The position numbers and the translations under genes are program-made. The notes beneath the pieces are model-generated. The model saw nothing but the letters and a program-made list of their open reading frames with translations, did no database searches and was not told the origin of the DNA. A stretch of 64,000 nt of DNA from Isoetes taiwanensis (Eukaryota > Streptophyta > Lycopodiopsida > Isoetales > Isoetaceae), in the NCBI GenBank assembly GCA_021234155.1, contig JAJEKV010000099.1:2174165-2238164 (forward strand), given 5' to 3'. Positions 46,798-59,220 of the stretch are shown piece by piece. Position 1 is the stretch's first letter. Each line of letters starts with the position of its first letter.

Positions 46798-48173
46798 CTG
46801 AAATATGTTACAGCTTTTGAACCTTTTAGACAGGAGGCATAAAGAAGGCATCATCCAGATACATTTAGCAACTAAAAAACTGTGTAGACTTGCATCGTTT
46901 ACTTACTATTTTACACTTTTGGTTATGTGCACCCTCTTCTCTAGGAGATTTGTATAAAATTACAACAGTTGGAAAGCTTGCAGATGTTCTAAGCTATATT
47001 TGTTCTTTTCAACCAGGTTTGAAGCATGTAGTTTATTCAAGGTACATATTCAGTATTCTATAGCTTTACCTACTGCATGAACACAATGGAGCAACAAGTT
47101 TAACAATATGGTTTCAGCAAGTCATGCAGAATGAAGTGTGTGATGACATGATAGTGGCATTATCCATAGAAGGAATAGATAGTTCTGGTTCTGATTCCTA
47201 ATCAACCAAATGGCATTAAGAGTCTCCAGGGCAAAATTTGGCCTCTTGGATAGGCTTCAATGGAAAATGGCAGAGGGTAATATAAAATGTTGTTGCCTGG
47301 CCATTATTCTTATCACAAAAAGAGCAAGCTGGCAATTTGCCGACAAATCAGAAAATAAACTGGCAATGTTGGGCTTCCAAGCATTACCAAATGTTCGCCA
47401 CTTTGCACCCCTGACTTTCATAGAGATATAAACAACTTCCAGCAATGCAGGGATTTGAACCCTGTATAATCACCATTCAAGCGTGATGCTTCATGAAGAG
47501 TGAATTTCCTCACAGTTTGAATCTAATTTTTCTTCATTTGAAAGCTGTATCAAATGTAAAGCAAGCAAGAGAGGCATTCCTTCAAATTTAGGACTTGACA
47601 AACGAGAGGTGCGTGGATGGATACGAAGGATCTGATAAGGATTGATTCATCATCTCCGTGCAGAAATATTACCATACTAACCTAGAACCAAATGACCTTT
47701 TTTTAGGGAGAATTGATTAGCAAACTCCTAAAGGAGCAGACTAGTAATAAAAATAGCATTTATTGCAAGTATCTCAGGCATTCAACAAACGTGTCAGTGA
47801 AGGTAGGACAGTTGTTCACATCGTTCTAAAGCTTGGGATTTATGCATTTCAAGTTACGCAAATTCAAGGTCCCAACTTCATCCTTTTTCAAGCCATTAAT
47901 CACCCAATTGCTTTTCCAAGGTCCCAGAGATTCCTCAAGCTCATATAGTAGTATTAGAAAGCAACCCTATTAAATTTGAACAGCCCATCAGGTTTTATGC
48001 CAGTTTCTTTCTTGCAGACCCTGAACAGATGACCCAAGGGGGCTATCTGGATGGATTGCAAGGGCTTGGAGGAAAGCAGATCATTGGGATCCAAACCACA
48101 AATATAAAGATCAATTAATGGTCACGCGACACTGAAGGGTTCGACTAAAATCGATTGATAAGACCTCGGAAAG
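46798..48173. other. Spacer with a B-box-like motif
   Basis: Mostly AT-rich, with possible upstream exons of the unknown gene that I could not identify. On the minus strand at about 47450-47470 there is CAGGGTTCAAATCCCTG, a perfect T-arm/B-box, but no cloverleaf could be built around it. Confidence 0.4.
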
Positions 48174-48431
48174 ATGGGAAAGGTGAAGAAGGCGCTGCAT
48201 TACATAGAAGAAGACCGGCATTTGTTTAAAGATGTGGGTTCTGGGTCCAATGGGTTGCATTTTTTGCTTCCGTTGAAAAATAATGCAAATGGCTGTAGAT
48301 GCATCGAGAGCAGATTACTTAATGCTTTAAAGGAAAAGGGAACAAACCTGGAGCGTTCTATTGCGAAAGCTTCCGATGGCGATAAACGCTTCCCACCGTC
48401 GGCCAAAAGGCATAAAATCAGATGCAAATAA
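48174..48431 (+). CDS. Small basic protein, unknown
   Basis: An 85-residue frame starting MGKVKKALHYIEEDRHLFKD and ending PPSAKRHKIRCK. It is Lys/Arg-rich (basic tail resembling a nuclear signal) with a plausible start context (GGAAAGATGG). It is divergent from the minus-strand unknown gene, about 1.4 kb away. No homologue recognised; it may be a chance frame. Confidence 0.3.
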   Translation: MGKVKKALHYIEEDRHLFKDVGSGSNGLHFLLPLKNNANGCRCIESRLLNALKEKGTNLERSIAKASDGDKRFPPSAKRHKIRCK

Positions 48432-50939
48432 ACTCAAATACCATCTCGCGGCTCGCTTTTGATGGCTATGTTATAGCCTATATAAAAGAAATTTATCGCG
48501 GCAGCCCAGAACATTTCTCTTTTACTGCTTACTTGGCGAACCCCAAGATTCTGAACATTTCTTTGTCGTGGCATGAACCTAGTGAAGGTGTTTCCTTAAA
48601 TTCATTGAAATGAAAAAATTTCTAATAAACAACCTATTGATGTTAGTGTTGGAATGTTTTGAATGTTGCAGAGTAATAATTATGCCCCTCAGCATATAGA
48701 TTGTGGGTGCATTAGAGAAGGGATTAAATCTGTATGCAAGCGATTCTGAGGACTTTCTGTTTAGGACTATTGGATTTTTAGTTGAATGTTATGGGTCTGT
48801 CAAGAGAATTTAAGAACCATGGGAAGAGAAATGTGGGAAAGATATGGGGTGGGTAGTCTAGGTGCTTACTTTAATTTACAAAACATTTTTGCTTGGATTC
48901 ATCATTTGGTGCATTATAGGTCCCAAGGATTTCTTTTTTTTTTGGCATGCAAAAAAGGGCCTCTTTCCCTTTTCTTCCCCTATTTGCTTCTCCAACCTAA
49001 TCCAGGAAGGGTTGTCATATCCACCAGATCATCGAGGTTTAGAGTTAGGAATCATGGATGTTTTGGCAATGGAATGGAAGGTAAGGGCTCTTTGGAATCA
49101 AGGATCAAAGAATTGGGGTTTGTACAGAACAGATGTTTGGAAAAAAAAACTACTTCGCATGATCTCGTTTCTTTTTTTAAGCAATCTCTAGTAAATCCAT
49201 TCTTGCATCAAATTGGATCATAGTCTGCTCAATTCCGACTTGGGTTTTGCATGCGTATCTAAATTCGCTACATGGCTATGTATGAAGCGGCTCTATCTGC
49301 TTTATAGTATGTAAATAGCTAAGAAAAGCTATTGGGAATGCCGTGCACCACAATAAAGGCAGAAAATCCATGACTAATTAACAACATAAGGAAATAGCTT
49401 TTAGATGCTCTTTTATTAGCTTTGTATTATAAATCTCCTGCCTCATATATTTATGCAACCCATTTACACAATTACCTTTCCTTCTAGATTTTGCAATCAA
49501 GTACTGAAGTAACTACAATCACCTGCACAAAATCTTTACAAATCCAACTAGCTATGAGATCACCTGCAAAAAACAGTTGAAAACCGCTCCTTGCTCTTTG
49601 AATGATGATTTATTCACCAACAACTTAAAAAGCCCGAAAACAAGTGTTTGTTCGCTGTGTCTTCTTATCGAAATGGAGCTTTTTAATCAAACCTCCATCA
49701 CCACAAGACAAAGATATTTATGGCTTCATAACCCTAGAAATTTTTTCTAGCTATGAGCCCAAGCTATGAGATTCTATTCCTGGCTGCAAGCTATGGTTCG
49801 AAAATCGTAACGGGGTTCAGTCATGGATTTTTACAGACCAAGCTATGAGATTCTATTCCTGGCCGCAAGCTATGGTGGCAAAAAACCTGGACGGAAGAGA
49901 AACCTAAGGTGGCAAAAAACTTATAGCTGAACTGTAGCCACGTTTTTTGTTGATGGCGCGGAGAAAATATTTTGTCTGTTTTAGGTGAACGAAAAAAATC
50001 AAAATGCTTTATATATGTTTAGGAAATGTATATGATATGTACTATGTAATCTTTGTGAAACTGGCTGATATGTTTTGAGGGACGAGTAAGTCCCCCACAC
50101 AAAGATTACCAAACAACATAGTAACTCTTGCACTTTTGAGCTGAGAGTCAATCTCATGGTGCCACGTAGTATACCCCTACATTCTGGAATGGAAAAGGGC
50201 AAGCCAATGCCGTGGACTTGAATTTCAATAGCCTACAACTGGTTAATGTAGTTTAACACAATTATTTACTCAAACTTCACATTCAGATTTTCAAACAATC
50301 TTTTACTAAAACTTCACATTTAGATTTTCAGATTCCAAATCACACAACGTCTTTTATACTTAAAGTTCACATTTTACGTTTTTAGATCCAAAGTCACTTA
50401 AAAGTTGGCCATTGAACCAACAGTTTCACGTTGAAAAAACTTCACATTTAAAAGTTTCATTGGACCAGTTTTTACACAATGAAACAGATTGAAGATCACA
50501 TATTGAAGATCACACTATGACAGATGAGGAACATTGCCATGGAAAGCATTGACATTACACACTGAACAGAAGATTTGCATTGAAATCTATAATTCAATCT
50601 AGGTTAAGTCAAATTTAACCCTACGTTAGACTTATATGAAATTCTGTGCTTACAACTCGTAATCCCCTGTATATTATCAGCACCATCCGCGCCATCCCCA
50701 TACCTAAACAAAAACAATAATAAGAAAATAGTAGAATACTAAGCCAATAAAAAACAAAAATACTTACTTCTTTGTGAAATCGATAATCTTTTCAATTTTA
50801 TTACTTGAAAATGATATATAAGAATGTCTAAATCCTTACAATACTCGTCATCGATTTCAACAGGCAGATTTACGCTTCCAATATTAGTAATGTCAATTAA
50901 TGACTTCTAATCTAATCTGTCAGCCAATGCAGCAGCTTC
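48432..50939. other. Long spacer, nothing recognised
   Basis: AT-rich. Open frames (48786-49223 +, 49999-50202 -) match nothing known. At 50255-50460 the words CTTCACATTTAGATTTTCA recur in diverged form several times, a low-complexity cluster. A 34-bp phrase (CAAGCTATGAGATTCTATTC then CTGGC-GCAAGCTATGG) occurs twice near 49760 and 49840. Confidence 0.45.
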
Positions 50940-52530
50940 TCTGCACTCGATTCAGCCAATCAAACATTTAAATTCTCCAACATTACTACGGAATGCATCA
51001 CTATGATTTGTACCAGACTGCAGAACATTCATTACGTCTAGCTTCGCAACAATACCAGACTGATTGTACAGCTTGTAAGATTCAGTATTCTTGTGACCTG
51101 TAATGGCCATTCCAACTTCAATTGGAACACCAGAAGCAGATGTCTGAGTTATCGTTGTAGACTTGCAGCTCTTCTTAGTGAAATTACCATTAATTCCATA
51201 AACTTCTGTCATCTCCCACAACCATAAAGAAATGCTCTTACTATTTGTATGGTTCATATTATACCACATCCAAGTCCTATTCTTATTAATAGCCTACAAA
51301 AATATAAACCTTCCCTCAATCTTATCCTTCACTATGGCCATCAAGATGTCTCCACGTTTCAATTATGTCACGCTCGTAGCATCTTACCGGTTTCCTAAAG
51401 TCCTCAAGCCTACACTTATTTATTCCATTATGCCAAACCATTTTTGCAGATTTGTAGCAGTATGACCTGATGCATAGGATGTGCCAAGATCCTATTCTGG
51501 TCTTCCCTACTCAGAATATCACTTTTTTTCGTGTCGGACTGCAGTAGCAGACTATAGTTTACAAAATTTTAGAATCTTGGCTCTTCTCAATATCCTTTTA
51601 AAAATACGAAATAGATTCTGCAAACTGCAAAATCTGGAATTCAGAACAATGAAAAAATAATCTAAAGAAATACAAAAAAAAAAATGCAGATACTTATGAA
51701 TTCAGAGGGTATCTCGCACCATCCTGTCGATGCATACAAAGGATAATTTTTTCGAGCATATCAACTAATTCATCAAGAGGAATCTCCTCAATTGCAGTTT
51801 CAATTAAAATATTGTTGTGAACTCTCCATGCATCGAAATGCCCCCTTGCCCAATCATCCTTTCCTTCTGAAGCATTGGGACCAACTGCATTAACTTTCTC
51901 AACCAATTTCAGGTCTAATTGACAAATTTAAGGACCTCTTTCCATTCTGCAAATCAGCAATCTTCTCCGCAGGAGTAGCAAGACACTCAAGACTGAATGA
52001 AGGGCAATCATTCAATTCACATTCTTTGCCAATAGCCAGACCTCCTAAATACATTTAAACACAAGTAAAATTATCACAAGCAAAAAAATCACAGAAAAAA
52101 AGCAAGCAAAACATCAAAGAAAAAAATAAGGTTCTTAACAAAGTGCCTTCATTTGGGCTCGGATCTATGAAACCGGATCCCACAACTACATCCCGACCTG
52201 CATGCAAGAAAGATTACATAATAACATTAAAAAAAGGACACATGCAATACAAAAACAATGACTTACCTGGATTTACAACCGACTCTAGTGACAGGACGAC
52301 TCCATAAGTACTAGCCACATATGTTTACCTGGATGCACATAAAATTATAACCTATAACAAAAAAAATACAACAAAAAGCAACTCTAAAATCGTCCAAACC
52401 TAGATTCAGGCATGTTAAATCGCCAGAAGATCTTGCATCCATCATCAGACTTCCATTTGCACCTGCTCTCGGATACCGCCGATTGCGGGGCCCTACCGGT
52501 CCACACGGGAATGTGGTCGCAGGTTGCATG
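50940..52530 (-). pseudogene. Crypton/DUF3504-like tyrosine recombinase relic
   Basis: Minus-strand pieces in order: DARSSGDLTCLNLGLDD (about 52440-52390), DVVVGSGFIDPSPNEGTL (about 52200), ECLATPAEKIADLQNGKR (about 51960), DDWARGHFDAWRVHNN and LVDMLEKIILCMHRQDGARY (51906-51694), then SREDQNRIL (about 51500), TWMWYNMNHTNSKSISLWLW and, near 51140, ASGVPIEVGMAITGHKNTES followed by YKLYNQ. The arm-binding-like start (FxxW...Fxxxx-DGxxYP), WYN...NxI...M and GVxxxxxxxITGHKxxxxYKxY words fit the DUF3504 (KIAA1958/QRICH1/Crypton) recombinase family. The NHSLR box is degraded to KKSCK, so the catalytic His/Arg pair is lost. Stops and frame changes occur. It would have excised and inserted circular DNA. 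Confidence 0.6.
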
Positions 52531-52642
52531 CCAGCATATATAATGCACGTTAAATTTCAACCATTATTATATTGAACATTGTCGCTTTGGATGTCTTCGT
52601 GGATTTGAAGGCATCAAAAATCTGGCGATGGACAACCCATTA

Positions 52643-52980
52643 GGGTCCGCTCACATGAAGTAGTTGATACGGCTTCTTTCATGTCAATCGTCTAAAATGA
52701 AAAGGTCACATGCACCCAAATGACAGGAACGGAGCCCTATTGACAGGGATAGCTTCCTTGGGCTCCTACCCTTAGTTGAATGGATCCCTGTTGACAGGAA
52801 TCCGTTCGATTTTAACGCGTAGCTTGCATTCTTGGTCTAGCACCACAAATTTGAATTCTCCTACCGCTTGAAAGAAGGAAGAAGGCTTATGCTATCGCCG
52901 CTTCATGTGGCCCCAACACAAAAAAGGATTTCACGTTAACAGGAAATAATCGTTGTTGACAGGTTCATATGAACAGACCC
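52643..52980. mobile_element. Tourist-like MITE (PIF/Harbinger type), 338 bp
   Basis: The inverted ends are GGGTCCGCTCACATGAA (left) and TTCATATGAACAGACCC (right, complement GGGTCTGTTCATATGAA). They are flanked by TTA at 52640-52642 and at 52981-52983. The 3-bp TTA duplication plus GGG-starting ends fit PIF/Harbinger-driven Tourist MITEs. The interior carries recurrent TTGACAGG words. No coding capacity. Confidence 0.82.
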
Positions 52981-52983
52981 TTA

Positions 52984-53612
52984 GCAAGAAAAGCAAATCA
53001 TCTAAGAAAGCTTTTTCGAGTTTAAAAAGACAGATTTTTTAGTTTATAAAAGGCCACAACCGATTTTAGTTTGTATCCCAGTTTAAAAAATGTTCAGATT
53101 TTTTATAAAAGACCACAACCGATCGCCTCAAGACTAAACCCAACTGCCTCAAGACTCTATCCACTAGGTCAAATTCGTTGCTGCTTGTATTCTATCTCAA
53201 ACAGAGAGTTCGAGCATTGCAAGTCAAAGTTGGAGGGGTGATCTTCGCAAAATCGTTGCAGATAGTCCAATCACAATATGGGAAACGACAAACAGACAGA
53301 CATGCAGGCAGGCAAACAAACAGACACTATTTTAACATCCACGAATACTAGTAATGACCCATTCACATGGCAAGTGAAAACCGCAGCTATGGCAACAGTT
53401 GCCGGTTTTCAGCACCTGTGCTTCAAAATTTTTCGACGCCACGCATGTTGCTGCATGCAGGCCGGTTGTTCCAGATGGCTGCAAATCACACCTAGTTGCT
53501 GCACCGCCACCAGATTACTTGTGATTATAGTCACATGGCATCTTTCTAAAAACTCATCGGCTGCTCTTGATTTCGACCTGCATCTATATTCCTACACCAA
53601 GCAGTCGATCCC
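52984..53612. other. Spacer upstream of the trihelix pseudogene
   Basis: Contains two related stretches, AAAAGGCCACAACCGAT and AAAAGACCACAACCGATCGC (about 53048 and 53107), and a CAGACAGACATGCAGGCAGG run at 53292. No gene recognised. Confidence 0.45.
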
Positions 53613-54351
53613 ATGAATCTTAATTCTGTCCCACTAGATATTGAGGATGAGAATGAAGTAGGGATCATGCCCTCTATACAGCTGCCTCCCATTGACAAAG
53701 AAAAATCCTCAGATATTGAAGCAGATGAGGAAGAAATTGAGAATGAGGAAGCTTCCCAGGCTGCCAGTGCATCAGGAAAGCAAACATTGGCTTCCCAATG
53801 TAGTAGAAATTCTTGTGGAGGATTATCCAGACATCAAACTCAACAAACTGAGTGGTGGGAATTTTAGAAAGAAGGATCATCTTGTAGTTGCTGAGAGGTT
53901 GAATAAGGATTTGCAGATGGTGTATTCTCATAAGCAGGTGAAGAATAAAATTGAAGGCTTGATTAAAAAGTATAAGTCGGAGAAGCAAATGAAATGTAGG
54001 ACTGGTTCCACACACATCAGTTGGCAATACTTCGAGCAGTTTGATGTCTTGCTCAGAGAATCCTCGAAAGTCGTTGGCTTGCCAGGAGGATCGACCGATG
54101 CTGGGTTTAAGCCATGCACCAAATGCAAACTTACTCAGTTAGCTGTCTTGTGCACTTTAGGACAGTCAAATAGGTCAAGGAAACCTTCATTGCAGATCCT
54201 CGAGCCCTCGACATGGGAGCCACTTGACAACATCGACGAATTTGAAACAAGAGGGCAACCTTATAGAGGAAACTTCAGCAAAGCAAAGGTCAAGATGATG
54301 TACAGAAGAGCACGAACACAAATAATAGAGAGGAACATACAGAAAGGATGA
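53613..54351 (+). pseudogene. Trihelix (SIP1/Myb-SANT-like) DNA-binding gene, frameshifted
   Basis: Two overlapping frames. 53613-53790 encodes an acidic N-terminus (DKEKSSDIEADEEEIENEEA). The next frame, to 54351, encodes HWLPNVVEILVEDYPDIKLN, GNFRKKDHLVVAERLNKDLQ, KQVKNKIEGLIKKYKSEKQM and then WQYFEQFDVLL and GLPGGSTDAG. The tandem-helix pattern (W...L...Y, HW-like box, KNKIxxLKKKYK) fits plant trihelix factors of the SIP1 clade or the related Myb/SANT-like family found in Harbinger elements. Sequence after residue about 160 is unrelated to either. It is intronless, so it may be a retrocopy or transposon-associated copy. A frame change of one base near 53785 breaks it unless an unusual splice occurs. 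Confidence 0.65.
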
Positions 54352-54359
54352 TCCAGATA

Positions 54360-57300
54360 TCAAGAATAGATACATGAGTTTCTAGCAAGGACTATGCAAC
54401 AGCCAATGGGCATCATGGCACTTACACCATTGATCACATTAGGGGAGGAACATCTCCTAGTCAAGGATATTCTCCATGTACCATATTGTCTCGAGAAAGG
54501 GCCCCACATTGATGACTATTGTCACAATCCACCACCAACAAGTATATGACTTCATCGACTAGTGACTAAGAGTTTATAAAAGAGGAGACCGGATATATCT
54601 CCTAGGAAGGGCAACTATTTCAAATATACAGGCCCGTAGTAATATCAGATCTAGACATCAAGCAAAGATGCTTTGACTAAGGAGGTATTACAAGCCAGCG
54701 AGGACAAGCAGCTCAGGTTTAGGAGTATGGCCAGACCGCAACCAATTTCTTCCTCGTCAGCCCCGATGCTTCAGAGCAGCTACATCAACCTGGAAAACAC
54801 CATCTTAAGATCATGACGACCTTCTACCTTAGAGATTGGAGGTCAAACACCAACAAGAAGAGACACCTTGGGAGACCAAATACCAGCATTAATAACTGAT
54901 CAATCAAGATTATAGTCCTTGCACTACTTTTCTCAGGAAGAGAAGTTGCACAGTTAGAAATGGTAAAGCACCCAACATTGTCATCAGTATTATAGCAGCA
55001 CCATGCGACCGCCAAGACGAATAATCGAATTGACAAAGTCAACACAACAATATCAATTCAGGGTTTGAAAAGATCGTCAAATCTTATAACCTCCAAGACA
55101 GGATGAGTCAACATGAAAAGATTCTAGAAAGTGTAGAACATCACCTTCAAGATTTTGAGACGCGACACCAACACCCTGCATTGTCCACTACATCCTCAGT
55201 CCACTAATGTGAATAGCTTTAATGAAGGAAGTCAACATCAACATTGAGGACGAGCACAATCAGAATATGTTCGATAAAAAGAGCAGGGTACATGAATGAT
55301 TATATAACAACTCCAAGGAGATCAGACTTTTCAAGAAAAGATTGTGGATCATCGCCTTGCTACTGCAACAACTAACAACTGTACTGCCTTTTAGCAAGCT
55401 AGAGGACCTATCAGATAGTTGAATATCTTATAATTATGAGTGATAACATCCATGATGGGATTGGGATGAAATTTCAAGTAGATTTTTGTCATTTTATTGA
55501 AATAATGGACCCAAGAATTGAGGAAAGCTTCATGAAATGGGGAGAAAGACGTATAGAGTACTAAAATTATATACAATTGCTGACGAATATCCAACATATT
55601 GAACCTCTTCGTGATCTTGATCGCCTCGCCAAGCAGGATTCAATAATAGAATAATTGTTGACCATGTATATGATGAATACCTCCACAACGTAAGGAATAA
55701 TCTGACCCAATGAAGAGAAGCAATCTAACAAGTCCGGTCAAATTCTTAGATGGCATCAATTCAAAGGTGGGACTATTTCAGGAGGGCAATAATTAAGAAA
55801 GGGGAGATCCTAGATTGAGGTTAGATCTAAAACAAGAATAATTATTTAATTGCTAGTTTTGTGTCCAAAGACAATGTCATGTCGATAAAACTTTGTGACC
55901 ATAGGGTTTATGTAAAAAATTCTTTAACCTATAACTTTGCACCTTCTAGATGGTGGACATCTTTAAGAGCAAGACTCTTAAGCCTAAATCTAGGCCAGTA
56001 ATTATGCCAAGACTAAGTAATTAGCAGAACCAAAGGAACAAAAGTCAACTTCGACTCAACTTTAAGCTAAAAGACGTCGACCCCAACAAAAGAGTAAGAA
56101 GGAAGATGGTATTTCGGAACAGTTACTTTGGTCGATTGCTAAGCTAATCAAGAAGTCCCACGATATATCTCTGGATGAAATTTTTGCCCTATAGAGGCAT
56201 AGAGTGTGAAATCACTCTTGCATAGAGCCGACCAGCATAGCTCTTTATAGAATGAGCACTCCCGAGCTAGCATAGCTCAAGAAGGATTTGCTCGACTTGG
56301 GGATTCATTCGACCAGGATGGAAGTCGGAAGATGTATATCAACCATTGGCAGCTCAACAAGCAGACGACGTAATGGATCAGCTTCAAGGAGGAAGATTCT
56401 TCTACAAAATCGACTTAAGGTTGGGCAATCATCAAATAAGGATCAAGGGGGAAGATAATTATAAGACCGCTTTAGAACGCGGTACGGGCACTATAAGTTC
56501 ACAGTAATGCCCCTGAGTCTATCGAATGCTCCAACAACTTCTATGCATTTGATGAATGACATCTTCAGAGATTTCTTAGACGAGTTCGTCATCAATTTTT
56601 CTTCGATGACATCATGATCTACAACAAATCAATTGAGGAGCATGTAGACGGCACCACTTATTGGCAAGTTTTTTAAGTATCATTTTGCAATGCCATCACC
56701 ACATTGATAAGCAAATTCGGCAAGAAGATAGAAGAAGCCATCTCCTCTAGCATGGAGTTCAAGCACATATGGGCTAGTCTTTGCAAGAGCGTAAGGACAG
56801 ATAAGGAAAGAGAGACCTTCAAAAATTTTAAATAGGAAGGCAATCTTTTATATCACAAGAACAAACTATGCATACCTGAAGCATCAGGAGTAAGGAAGCT
56901 AATCTTATATGATACGCATAATAGCCCTATTGCCGGCCATGTAGGAATTATGAACACCTACTTCAAGATTAGAAGAAGCAGATGGCCAGATATATCCAAC
57001 AATGCCAGTTGTGTCGGCAGACAAAGACAGAATAACCTTTGGCAGTACCAAACGCCAAGTGGGAAGTTGTCAGCATGGATTTCATAGTGGACCTTCCAAG
57101 GATAGCAAGGGGCTTTGATGTCTTGATGATTGTGGTAGATAAGTTATCTAAAATGCCACAGACATAGCTTTGGATCTAGCCTTGTTGTCTACCATAAGAG
57201 ATTTTTTTAGGTTGCATGAAATGTCCAGGGCGATCGTATCTGATAGAGATCCGAAGTCATCAGCGCCTTTTGGCAAGGCTTCTTCAACACGATCTGTACC

Positions 57301-57688
57301 AACTTGTGGATGAGTTTTGCTTATCATCCGCAGTCAAATAGGCAAATGGAGCGCACCAACAGAACCTTGGAGGACATGTTCAGAAACTATATTTGGAACA
57401 AGCAATCCAAATGGGCTGCTCCCTTCAAGATCGGTGACGGTTATCAATGATTGACCCCAGATATATGGCACAATCTAGTGTCCAAAATTAAGTTTCTCAA
57501 CAATGACGGTAGATATGCAACAGTTTGTGGTAGAAGTGCGAGAATATCTTTAAAACAGCAAGGGCACATCAAAAGGGTTTAGCAGATAGACATAACTCCT
57601 CGAGAGTTTGCTGTGGGAGATAAAGTTTGGCTCAAGTAAAGGTGAAGCAAGCGAATACACGGATGTACCCAATTGGAGCCACATGGCA
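54360..57688 (+). mobile_element. Decayed Ty3/gypsy internal region
   Basis: Plus-strand pol words with many stops: RLGNHQIRIKGED (about 56415), [12 protein letters not shown], then a damaged catalytic area (about 56480-56620), LLYHKNKLCIPEASGVRKLI and IAGHVGIMNTYFK (integrase zinc region, about 56850-56970), NAKWEVVSMDFIVDLP (about 57050), IVSDRDPKSS (about 57235) and ARAHQKGLADRHN-type sequence before VGDKVWLK (about 57560-57635). The order is gypsy-like. Upstream (54400-56300) nothing convincing for gag or protease was found. Confidence 0.75.
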
Positions 57689-59115
57689 TGACATAGCAAC
57701 CCTAACCTATAAATGGCCAAACCCTAACCCTAGGCTATTTTTCTGGCTCCAACAGCCTTGGAACCTTATTCGCACTCGAAACTCTATTTCGAGAACCTTT
57801 TGTTGCGGCGTAGCATAGCACAACAGCCCCCGGAGTGTGCACACATCGTTTGGAGTGGGAGCTACTTCAGGCCGTGGAGATGCTGGGAGCAGGAGGGAGT
57901 TCCTCAGAAGCAGGTATTTGGAGTAGAGTCCTTTGAAGATCATCTGGAAGCTAGGATTCTAGATGAGTTAGCATTTCGTATCTCTAGTAGAGCCATTCTA
58001 GAATCCTCAGTCTAGATTTTGAACCCTAATCAATGAACCCTAACTGTAAGTTAGATGCATGCGATTAGGATTAGATGTTATTCTCATTATTTATCATGTT
58101 ATATGGATATATGATGTTGGTTGATCATGCTACTCCTCTTGTATTGGGAAGGGGGGTAGAGACCTAATAGCCATTATTTAGATGATGCTCATAGTTTAGA
58201 CCCCTTAGTTCCTATTAGATACGGCCTGTGCATAGAGCCCACCAGACTATGGAGGTTATGGAGTGACTGAGCACCACATAACGGGGTTAGTGGCAAACTG
58301 ATGGGAGGTCTCTGCTGAGCGCGGCTACTGAGGACCCATAGCGGGCTAGGCCTATAGTCGATCACTTTGCGTGGGCTGGATATAGGGTTGACACTTCATG
58401 GGTCAATGGTGTCGCCCTGACTCTCAAGAGTTGCAGGTATCGGCCTGGCTCTTGTTTTGGGGAGTTCAGTCGGGTATAGACGTGTGTCGCCATGGTCCTC
58501 TAGCCGCCAATGGAGCCACTATTCTCTGGGAAGGGGAGATGTAACCTTCCTACCTCATTCCTACCTCATCGAACTGGGGAGATGCAACCCGAAATAGTCT
58601 TGTTTGGTGGTACTATGAGACTGCGTCTCCGGCGGGTTACAGTCACGTCAGAGCTTGATTTAGCCCATCTGCAAAGTATGCACAAGAGGGGCAGATAGAG
58701 TGGTCAACCCTAGCCATTGTCTATAGCCAGCCCCGCCATTTGTTATATCTCGGTCTGCTCTATCTTGAGGCCTAGCCGTTAGTCTACCTCTCTTATGAGT
58801 CTGAGCCTGAGTAGGAGCTATTCTGCTTTATGATGTAATGATATCTATGATGGATCTATGGATGAATAGATGGTACTGCCCTTCGAGGTAGTTGGTTGTA
58901 TTGTTATTGCTAGTGCTGATGTTTATGTTTATGCTTCCGCTATTATAGGAACCCATAGGGGAAGGGCGTGCAAGACACCTTCATGTCCCCATCTCGCACC
59001 ATAGCCATCTGAGGTGCGAGATAGACGGAGGTCCCGTGCGACATGTGTGCTGGATGAGGGATTTCCCGCGAGATGTATGCAGGGCATTGTATATTTGAGG
59101 GAGCGTGGCGTGGCG
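57689..59115 (+). repeat. Gypsy 3' LTR related to the LTR at 35588
   Basis: Starts TGACAT, as the minus-strand element's LTR does, with a TATA-like CCTATAAATGG about 20 bp in. Homologous blocks in the same order include GCCTGTGCATAGAGCCCACC, GCGGCTACTGAGGACC, GAGTCTGAGCCTGAGTAGG and TTTATGCTTCCGCT-TATAGGA. The end merges into the GCAY tract at about 59115. Together with 36.7-41.7 kb this shows one LTR family present twice in opposite orientations. Confidence 0.7.
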
Positions 59116-59220
59116 CATGCATGCACGCACGCACGCACGCATGCACGCATGCACGCATGCATGCACGCATGTACGCATGCATGCATGCATGCATGCGCAT
59201 GCATGCATGCATGCATGCGG
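59107..59220. repeat. (GCAY)n alternating purine-pyrimidine tract
   Basis: About 110 bp of GCAT/GCAC units with only rare interruptions (GTAC, CATGCGCATG). Nearly every step alternates purine and pyrimidine. Open frames on both strands here (59014-59427) are translations of the repeat (Met-His-Ala-Cys) and are not genes. Confidence 0.95.

Noticed and set aside
47437-47520. Possible tRNA gene on the minus strand (perfect GGTTCAAATCC B box)
   Set aside because: No paired acceptor, D-arm or anticodon stem could be placed upstream; at best a fossil Pol III element.
48200-48427. 75-residue minus-strand frame as an upstream exon of the unknown gene
   Set aside because: It is antisense to an equally open plus-strand frame and has no splice site that joins it in phase to the exon at 46782-46797.
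57715-57760. Interstitial telomere repeat (AAACCCTAACCCTAGG)
   Set aside because: Only two partial units; more likely telobox-like words in the LTR promoter.
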